From an uncultured Prevotellaceae bacterium (lineage in GTDB: Bacteria; Bacteroidota; Bacteroidia; Bacteroidales; Bacteroidaceae), in NCBI GenBank assembly GCA_946541745.1, contig CAMNJY010000005.1, positions 1 through 35,147 on the forward strand: a stretch of 35,147 nt of DNA, read 5' to 3'. The first letter of the stretch is position 1; every line of letters starts with the position of its first letter. Below are positions 1-5,610 of the stretch, in pieces. Made by a program: the position numbers and the translations under genes. The notes under the pieces were generated by a model. The model saw nothing but the letters and a program-made list of their open reading frames with translations, did no database searches and was not told the origin of the DNA.

Positions 1-84
1 TTTTATACGTTGATTGCACACCATTTGGGCCGTTGATGTGACGTTAATTTCTGATTTGTTTACAAATACTGGCGTCCGCTAAAA

Positions 85-338
85 TTTTCCCTACTGTGCG
101 GTTGAAAGGCGCTGAGAGCGTCTCCTCTCACTAACCGCAGTGTCCGAGGGATCTGTGGTAGATGTGATGTGGCGGAAAGCACTCTGAAAAGAGTGCCTCA
201 ATATGCATCAGCGGGCGAAACCGTTAGGGTCGATGCACCTCTCTTTCCGGTCCGGGGGTGCTTCGCACGCCCCGGTTATTGAGCGGAGACCGCGTTGCGG
301 TCTGAGGTGACGATGCAACCGCACAGCAGGGATTTTTC
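85..338 (+). ncRNA. Unassigned multi-stem structured RNA
   Basis: Seen directly: 89-104 pairs with 316-331 over 16 positions with a single mismatch (A93/C327), and the 3' arm is followed by a T run (333-337) as in an intrinsic terminator. Inside are 107-113/117-123 (GAG loop), 179-185/190-196 (perfect 7 bp with a GAAA tetraloop), 204-209/232-237, 236-241/304-309, 252-275 (GC-rich stem with one bulge, TTC loop) and 287-293/297-303 (perfect 7 bp, GTT loop). A weak promoter-like pair, TTTG at 55-58 and TAAAATTT at 80-87, lies just upstream. No long ORF fits. I do not recognise RNase P, tmRNA, SRP, 6S or group II domain V signatures. HEARO/omega RNA is a possibility I cannot test, and no IscB gene is present. 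The strand is inferred from the T run; the existence of structure is much surer than identity. Confidence 0.55.
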
Positions 339-346
339 AAGTAAGT

Positions 347-445
347 TATAGCATAGTTTATAGCATGGTTATAGCATAGTTTCCTGAAACTATGCTATAG
401 GATAAGCGACTGGTTTCCAGCGTGATACACACAACTATAGCATAG
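347..445. repeat. tatagcatag repeat cluster with 14-bp palindrome
   Basis: The 10-12 bp unit tatagcatagtt occurs at 347-358, 359-370 (one mismatch, gcatgg) and 370-381, in inverted orientation at 388-399, and again as tatagcatag at 436-445. Positions 370-383 and 386-399 form a perfect 14-bp inverted repeat with a 2-nt centre. The function is unknown. It could be a protein-binding array or an interspersed repeat, or simply the coding repeat of the small minus-strand ORF that overlaps it. Confidence 0.7.
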
Positions 446-477
446 ATAGCAGGGTTTTCTGTCTCCTTGATGCTCAT
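358..477 (-). CDS. Possible 39-aa small protein
   Basis: An ATG at 477 opens a 39-codon minus-strand frame ending with TAA at 358-360. The product begins MSIKETENPAIYAIVVCITL and has a short hydrophobic stretch (about residues 11-20) but no motif I recognise. A TAACTTTG promoter-like box lies about 100 bp upstream on the same strand. The tatagcatag repeats form much of its coding sequence and give repeated Y-[AS]-I tripeptides. It may equally be a chance frame through a repeat cluster. Only conservation of the frame in relatives would settle it. Confidence 0.25.
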   Translation of the reverse strand: MSIKETENPAIYAIVVCITLETSRLSYSIVSGNYAITML

Positions 478-478
478 G

Positions 479-571
479 GTGGTGGTCGGCAGCAGTTTCG
501 CCTGAACGGGCGCCCCGGTGTCGGCTGCAAAAGCGCATCTGAAGAAGGATTAGCTGAACAGTTACCACCAC
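479..571. other. Possible hairpin region upstream of PL11 gene
   Basis: Positions 479-486 (gtggtggt) are complementary to 564-571 (accaccac), enclosing 489-493/524-528 and 499-502/509-512. The stems are short and could be chance. I see no gene on the plus strand between 338 and 651. Confidence 0.2.
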
Positions 572-573
572 GG

Positions 574-581
574 CAAAGTTA
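574..581 (-). promoter_or_regulatory. Possible minus-strand -7 promoter box
   Basis: Read on the minus strand this is TAACTTTG, matching the Bacteroidetes TAnnTTTG -7 box. No clean TTTG is found at the expected distance upstream, so only half of the promoter is supported. It points toward the small ORF at 358-477. Confidence 0.3.
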
Positions 582-650
582 CGAAAAAAAAACGAAAAAG
601 TAGTGAATCTGTCAAAAAATAAAGTAACAAAACAGAAAGCCATGCCGCCG

Positions 651-674
651 TTTGCTTTTTTATGCTTATCTTTG
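651..674 (+). promoter_or_regulatory. Promoter of the PL11 lyase gene
   Basis: TATCTTTG at 667-674 is a good match to the Bacteroidetes -7 box TAnnTTTG, 39 bp before the chosen ATG. A TTTG at 651-654 is upstream, but the 12-bp gap is shorter than the usual 19 or so, so the -33 element is uncertain. Transcription would begin near 680, which leaves the upstream GTG at 603 untranscribed and supports the start at 714. Confidence 0.6.
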
Positions 675-713
675 CACCCACAAACAGTATATATACTAAT
701 AGCTAAACAAAAC

Positions 714-3700
714 ATGAAAAGACTTTTACTGGCAGCCCTGTTAGGGGCTTTGACCGTTGGTGCCGGTGCGCAGCGCACCACCGACAAGCTGGACCGTGGC
801 CTGGTAGCCGTGCCGGGCGCGTCGGGCGGCAATTTCGTAAGCTGGAAAATCTTCGGCGAGGAGTACTACGACACAGGCTACAACCTCTACCGCGACGGGG
901 TGAAGGTGAACGACAAGCCGCTGACGGTGTCGAACTACAGCGACACGCACGGCTCGTCGACCTCCAAATACCAGGTGGCGGCCGTTGTGCGCGGCGTGGA
1001 GCAGCCTAAGTGCAGCGAGGTGACGCGGTGGGGGGCGCAGTACAAGGACATCCAGATCAGCAGTGTCACCAACCGCAACGGCAAGGACGTCACCTCCAAG
1101 TATGAAATCAACGACATCTCGCTCGGCGACGTCAACGGCGACGGTGTGGCCGAGTTCATCGTCAAGCGCAACAACACAGGCGGCGACCTGAACACCAGCG
1201 GCAACAAGACCGACTTCAACCACTACGAGTGCTACACCATGAAGGGCGAGCGGCTGTGGTGGATAGACCTGGGTCCCAACCTCATGGCCGGCCCCGACGA
1301 GCAGTGGGACCTGGTGAGCTTCGACTGGGACCGTGACGGCAAGGCCGAGTGCGTGATGCGCGGTGCCGACAACATGATTATCCACACCGCCTCGGGCAAG
1401 GAGATCAGGATAGGCAACATGAACTACTACGCGCCGCGCGACGAGTACACCCACCAGGGTGCCGAATACCTGCTCTACCTGAACGGTGAGACCGGCGAGC
1501 CCTACGGATGGGACGGCGCCGACAACTGGACGCCGATGGCCTACCCCCTGCCGCGCTTCGAGGCGGGCGAGGCCGCCAACCCGCTGAACGCCACGTCGGG
1601 CGAGTATGAGAAGGCCTGGGGCAAGGCCGACACCGGCCACCGCTCGTCGAAGCACTACTTCGGCGCGCCCTTCCTGGACGGACGGAAGGCCAGCATCTTC
1701 CTGGGCCGCGGCTGCTATACGCGCCACAAGATGTGCGCCCTGGACGTAGACCCCCTGACCCACCAGCTGACGCAGCGGTGGCGCTGGGACAACAACGGCG
1801 GATGGGGCGACCCCTGGTTTGGCAACGGCTACCACAACTTTGCCATTGCCGACACCGACTGGGACGGCCGCGACGAGATTGTCTTCGGCTCGATGATCAT
1901 CGACGACAACGGCCACGGCCTCTGCACCACGGGCCTGGGCCACGGCGACGCCCAGCACTGCGCCGACCTGGACCCCTACCGCCACGGCCAGGAGCAGTTC
2001 ACCTGCAACGAGGACGAGCCGTCGTGTACCTACTATAATGCCACCACGGGACAGATTTACTACCGCCTGCAGGGCACGTCGGACGACGGCCGCGCCCTGG
2101 CGGGCAACTTCTCCAACAGTTTCCCCGGCTCCATGGGCCGCTCGGTGAACTCGGCGCTGGTAAGCTGCGTGGCCGACAAGGTGATAGAGGGCGGCCCGGC
2201 TACCGGCGACTCTAACGACGCCCTCTTCTGGAGCCACCTCAACCAGCGCATCTACTGGGACGGCGACCTGCTCGACGAGGTGTTCGACTCGCCGGGCAGT
2301 GCCGCCCGCAGCGGTGCCATCTACAAGCCCGGCGGCGGCCGTCTCATCACCATGGACGGCACCAACACCGCCAACTCGAGCAAGAACAACGCCGGCGCCA
2401 TAGCCGACCTGCTGGGCGACTGGCGCGAGGAGGTGGTCATGCGCAACGGCACGCAGGGGTCGAAGACCATCCGCATCTTCACCACCAACACCCCCACCGC
2501 CTACAGCCTCTACACCCTGTGGCACGACCACCAGTACCGCAACGCCATGGTATGGCAGTGCGTAGGCTACAACCAGCCGCCCCACAAGAGCTACTTCGTG
2601 GGCCAGATGGAGGGCATCACCATCGCCCCGCCGCCCCTCACCATGACGGACCGCACGGAGGTTAAGGACGGCGGCACCATCGACGCCACGCTCGACGACC
2701 GTCACGTCATCGTCTGCGAGACGGCCGACACGAAGGTGAGCGTGGCCGACGGCGCACGGCCCTACATAGCCACGTTCAACGTGCCGTCGTGGGTGCAGGG
2801 CACTAACAGCGGCATCCTGAACGGCGGCGCCAAGATCAACTACCATTACTACACGTGCGACGTCAGCGGCGGCGCCTTCACCGGCCCTATGCGTCTGGTG
2901 AAGCAGGGCGACGGCGTGCTGAACCTGCCCGCCGTAGACATGACCTACACCGGCGAGACCAACATCTGGGCCGGCACCGTCAATTTCGACGGCCGACTGC
3001 TGTCGTCATCGCTCTGGCTGAACCGCTTTGCCGAGCTGAACAGCGACGGCGGACAGTTCCGCAGCATCAGGATGGACTACGACGCCAAGCTGCGCCCCGG
3101 CCGTGCCGGCCACCGCGGCAGCGTCACCACCGACTCGCTGCTCTTAGGCTTCGGCGCGCGCGTGGTCTTCGACCTCTACGGCGACCTCACTGCCGACGAG
3201 GTGAACACCAGGCTGCTGACCGTGGAGGCCAAGAACTGGAAGTACGGCCCCAAGTACCTGACGCCCGTCTTCGAGTTTGTGGTTCACGACGCCGCTGACG
3301 GCCTGGTGGCCGAGGGCAAATACCTGCTGGGCACCGTCGGCGAACTGACGGGCAGCCTCGACAACATCAGGCTTGAGGGCCTGAGCACCCAGAAGAAGGC
3401 CGAGCTCATGATAGAGGACGGCAAGCTCTACCTCAGCGTCTCCGGCGTGCGCGATGCCGGGGCCGTGGTGTGGAACGGCCTGACGAGCAACATCTGGGAG
3501 CTGGCCGGCGAGCCCAACTTCACCAGTTCTGCCGACGAGAGCGCGACCGGCGACATCTTCGTCAGCGGCGACAACGTGCGCTTCGACGACACGGCGGCCA
3601 AGTTCAGCGTGACGATGAAGGGCGACATTGAGGCCGACACCATCGAGGTGGACAACACCAAGGCCTACACCTTCACCGGCACCGGAGCCATCGTGGGCCA

Positions 3701-5303
3701 GTCGGTGCTCGTCAAGCGCGGCACCGGCACGCTGACCGTCAACACCGACAACAGCTACACCGGCGGCAACCGCCTGTCGGGCGGCGTGGTGAGCGTCAAG
3801 TCGCTGGCCAATGCCAACCAGGCCATGGGCAACCTCGGCGGCGTGACCACCACCCCGGCGAAGTTTGTCATGGAGAACGGCGCCGAGCTGCGCACCACGG
3901 CCGCCGTCACGCAGGGCTCGCCCATGCAGATGGCGGGCGACGAGGGCGGCGTCGTCAACAACTCGCAGGACTTCATCCTCAACAAGCCGGTCTCAGGCAC
4001 CGTGATGACCAAGAAGGGCGGCGGCTGGATGAAGCTCAACACCAGCAACGGCGCGCTGAACCGGCTGGTGGTCATGGCCGGCACCGTGCAGTGCGTCAAT
4101 GCCAACATACCCGCCAAGACCGTGGAGTTCCAGGGCGGCACGCTGAGCGAGAACACCAGTTCAAGCTACACCATCCACGTGGCTGAGGGCAAGACCGGCA
4201 CGTGGAACATGGCCAACCGCTCTACCTATACCAACAAGATAACGGGCAAGGGAACGCTCAACGCCAACTGCGTCACCGAGAAGGGCACCAACTACTACGC
4301 CACCCGCACCCCCGTGCGCTGCAACTTCACCGACTTTGAGGGCACGCTAAAGCCGTCGTCGAATGTAGACGACCCCAGCGTGCTGCGCTTCACGATGGAC
4401 ACCGGCGGCAGCATGGCCAAGGGCACGATGAACATAGCCTCGAACGTGGAGGTGCAGAACAGCGGCAAGACCTTCCGCATAGGCCGCGTCACGGGCACGG
4501 GCAAGCTGGGCGGCAGCTGTACCTTCAGCAACGGCACCACGGTAGGGGCCAACACCTGGCAGGTGGGCAACGACGAGGACTGGACGACCAACGTCAAAGT
4601 CAGCGCCAACGCCAACTTCGTCAAGGTGGGTGGCGGCAAGGTGACGTGGAACGGTGCCAGCAGCAATACCGGCACCACCACCGTCCGCGAGGGTGAGCTC
4701 TGCATGGGCTCGCTGGGACAGCTCGGCACGGGCCGCCTGACGGTGAACGAGGGCGCCACGCTGTCGGGCACCAACCTCACCTCCAAGCAACTGACCAACG
4801 CCTCGGTCATCGTCAACGGCACCCTGCGCCCCGGCACCACGGCCGACGCCACCACCGGCACGCTGCGCTTCGGCGGTAAGAACGTGACCGTCAACGCCAC
4901 CGGCCAGCTCGTCATACGCACGGCGGGCGCCAACAGCGCTACCAGCCTCTCGGACATCGGCACGCTGACGGTCAACGGCACCATCGTCATACAGGTGGCC
5001 GACAACCACACGCTGAAAGTGGGCGACGAGATACGCCTCTGGCCTGAGACGGTCACCCTGGCCGGCGAGCCTCTGTTCGACATGCAGGGCGGCATCAGCT
5101 GGGACACCAGCCGCCTCAGCGAGGGCATCCTCGTGGTCAAGGAGATAGCCACGGGCCTCAACCCCGCCCTGGCCGACACCGACCCGCAGAACGTCTACGA
5201 CCTGCAGGGCCGCCTGGTGCGCCGCCAGGCCACAGCCGCCAGCACCGAAGGTCTGCCCTCAGGCATCTATCTGCGCGCCGGCCGCAAGGTGGTGGTGAAG
5301 TAA
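714..5303 (+). CDS. Secreted PL11 rhamnogalacturonan lyase with beta-repeat extension
   Basis: PL11 enzymes cleave the rhamnogalacturonan-I backbone by beta-elimination. The start at 714 (MKRLLLAALLGALT) gives a signal peptide and sits just after a TATCTTTG box; an in-frame GTG at 603 lies upstream of that box. The 1529-aa product has the PL11 domain at about residues 20-640, with Asp-rich calcium-type loops (GDVNGDG near 138, DWDRDG near 204, DTDWDG near 380), GDWREEVV near 566 and the late GYNQPPH motif. Residues 640-1480 form a beta-rich extension with about four autotransporter-type strand repeats, e.g. KRGTGTLTV...SYTGG near 1001-1029 and others near 730, 1100 and 1304. The C-terminus (VYDLQGRLV, then GIYLRAGRKVVVK) resembles a Por-secretion tail. 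It is about twice the usual PL11 length. It is transcribed alone, with a terminator directly after. The role of the extension (display or binding) is inferred. Confidence 0.9.
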   Translation: MKRLLLAALLGALTVGAGAQRTTDKLDRGLVAVPGASGGNFVSWKIFGEEYYDTGYNLYRDGVKVNDKPLTVSNYSDTHGSSTSKYQVAAVVRGVEQPKCSEVTRWGAQYKDIQISSVTNRNGKDVTSKYEINDISLGDVNGDGVAEFIVKRNNTGGDLNTSGNKTDFNHYECYTMKGERLWWIDLGPNLMAGPDEQWDLVSFDWDRDGKAECVMRGADNMIIHTASGKEIRIGNMNYYAPRDEYTHQGAEYLLYLNGETGEPYGWDGADNWTPMAYPLPRFEAGEAANPLNATSGEYEKAWGKADTGHRSSKHYFGAPFLDGRKASIFLGRGCYTRHKMCALDVDPLTHQLTQRWRWDNNGGWGDPWFGNGYHNFAIADTDWDGRDEIVFGSMIIDDNGHGLCTTGLGHGDAQHCADLDPYRHGQEQFTCNEDEPSCTYYNATTGQIYYRLQGTSDDGRALAGNFSNSFPGSMGRSVNSALVSCVADKVIEGGPATGDSNDALFWSHLNQRIYWDGDLLDEVFDSPGSAARSGAIYKPGGGRLITMDGTNTANSSKNNAGAIADLLGDWREEVVMRNGTQGSKTIRIFTTNTPTAYSLYTLWHDHQYRNAMVWQCVGYNQPPHKSYFVGQMEGITIAPPPLTMTDRTEVKDGGTIDATLDDRHVIVCETADTKVSVADGARPYIATFNVPSWVQGTNSGILNGGAKINYHYYTCDVSGGAFTGPMRLVKQGDGVLNLPAVDMTYTGETNIWAGTVNFDGRLLSSSLWLNRFAELNSDGGQFRSIRMDYDAKLRPGRAGHRGSVTTDSLLLGFGARVVFDLYGDLTADEVNTRLLTVEAKNWKYGPKYLTPVFEFVVHDAADGLVAEGKYLLGTVGELTGSLDNIRLEGLSTQKKAELMIEDGKLYLSVSGVRDAGAVVWNGLTSNIWELAGEPNFTSSADESATGDIFVSGDNVRFDDTAAKFSVTMKGDIEADTIEVDNTKAYTFTGTGAIVGQSVLVKRGTGTLTVNTDNSYTGGNRLSGGVVSVKSLANANQAMGNLGGVTTTPAKFVMENGAELRTTAAVTQGSPMQMAGDEGGVVNNSQDFILNKPVSGTVMTKKGGGWMKLNTSNGALNRLVVMAGTVQCVNANIPAKTVEFQGGTLSENTSSSYTIHVAEGKTGTWNMANRSTYTNKITGKGTLNANCVTEKGTNYYATRTPVRCNFTDFEGTLKPSSNVDDPSVLRFTMDTGGSMAKGTMNIASNVEVQNSGKTFRIGRVTGTGKLGGSCTFSNGTTVGANTWQVGNDEDWTTNVKVSANANFVKVGGGKVTWNGASSNTGTTTVREGELCMGSLGQLGTGRLTVNEGATLSGTNLTSKQLTNASVIVNGTLRPGTTADATTGTLRFGGKNVTVNATGQLVIRTAGANSATSLSDIGTLTVNGTIVIQVADNHTLKVGDEIRLWPETVTLAGEPLFDMQGGISWDTSRLSEGILVVKEIATGLNPALADTDPQNVYDLQGRLVRRQATAASTEGLPSGIYLRAGRKVVVK

Positions 5304-5334
5304 AGCCCCGGCTGCTAATAGCGCCTACAAGACG

Positions 5335-5372
5335 AAGCGAGGTCTCCACTACCGGAGGCCTCGCTTCTTTTT
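5335..5372 (+). terminator. Intrinsic terminator after PL11 gene
   Basis: A 13-bp stem (5335-5347 with 5354-5366, one T-G wobble) with a 6-nt loop is followed by cttttt, 32 bp after the stop codon. This is a classical intrinsic terminator on the plus strand. Confidence 0.85.
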
Positions 5373-5400
5373 CGGTCTTGATGAGCCATCAGAAAAAACC

Positions 5401-5428
5401 TCGCGTGCTTCGCGTGCCTTGCGTCTTT
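5401..5428. repeat. Degenerate 9-10 bp tandem repeat (tcgcgtgct)
   Basis: The units tcgcgtgct, tcgcgtgcct and tgcgtcttt run head to tail in the gap between convergent genes. Short repeats of this style are common in Bacteroidetes intergenic DNA (general impression, not checked). The rest of 5373-5520 shows nothing I can assign. Confidence 0.5.
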
Positions 5429-5520
5429 CACCTCGGCCTAAGCAAGGGGGCTGAGCAGATTACATATTGAACGAACATAGCTAAATCGTAAAATCGTGTA
5501 AAAGGAAGTCGGTTTGCGCA

Positions 5521-5558
5521 AAAAGGGAGTCCCTTTTGCGTGAAAGGGACTCCCTTTT
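5521..5558. terminator. 16-bp perfect hairpin, likely terminator of the minus-strand gene
   Basis: Positions 5521-5536 are perfectly complementary to 5543-5558 with a 6-nt loop (tgcgtg). Each arm is itself nearly palindromic, and cgcaaaaaggga (5518-5529) can also pair with gtcccttttgcg (5529-5540), giving a rival fold. On the minus strand the stem runs into TTTTTGCG, so it would terminate the gene ending at 5611. It could also act as a second stop for plus-strand transcription. Confidence 0.65.
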
Positions 5559-5561
5559 GGA

Positions 5562-5580
5562 AAATCCAGGGCCTGGATTT
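5562..5580. repeat. Short palindrome aaatccagg-g-cctggattt
   Basis: Nine-bp arms surround a single central base, between the 5521-5558 hairpin and the stop codon at 5611. It may be part of the minus-strand termination region or an imperfect protein-binding site. Confidence 0.4.
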
Positions 5581-5610
5581 GTTTAAAACAGGTAAGTCAA
5601 CTGAAAGACA

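Noticed and set aside
85..338. Retron msr/msd RNA, because of the long inverted ends
   Set aside because: No reverse transcriptase follows, and there is no single long msd hairpin.
347..445. CRISPR array
   Set aside because: Units are 10-12 bp, nearly contiguous, in both orientations, with no spacers and no cas genes.
603..713. 37-residue N-terminal extension of the PL11 protein from a GTG
   Set aside because: It lies across the promoter -7 box and hides the signal peptide; the ATG at 714 gives a normal one.
395..832. 145-aa minus-strand frame over the PL11 leader
   Set aside because: It starts inside the PL11 coding region, crosses its promoter and terminates in repeats; no domain or promoter supports it.
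741..2846. 701-aa open frame on the minus strand under the PL11 gene, and similar long antisense frames elsewhere (e.g. 12587-14047, 20663-21916, 29587-30669, 30718-32064, 32179-33429)
   Set aside because: They mirror strongly biased GC-rich codons of the real genes; their products are Val/Gly/Ala/His-rich without domains, signal peptides or promoters.
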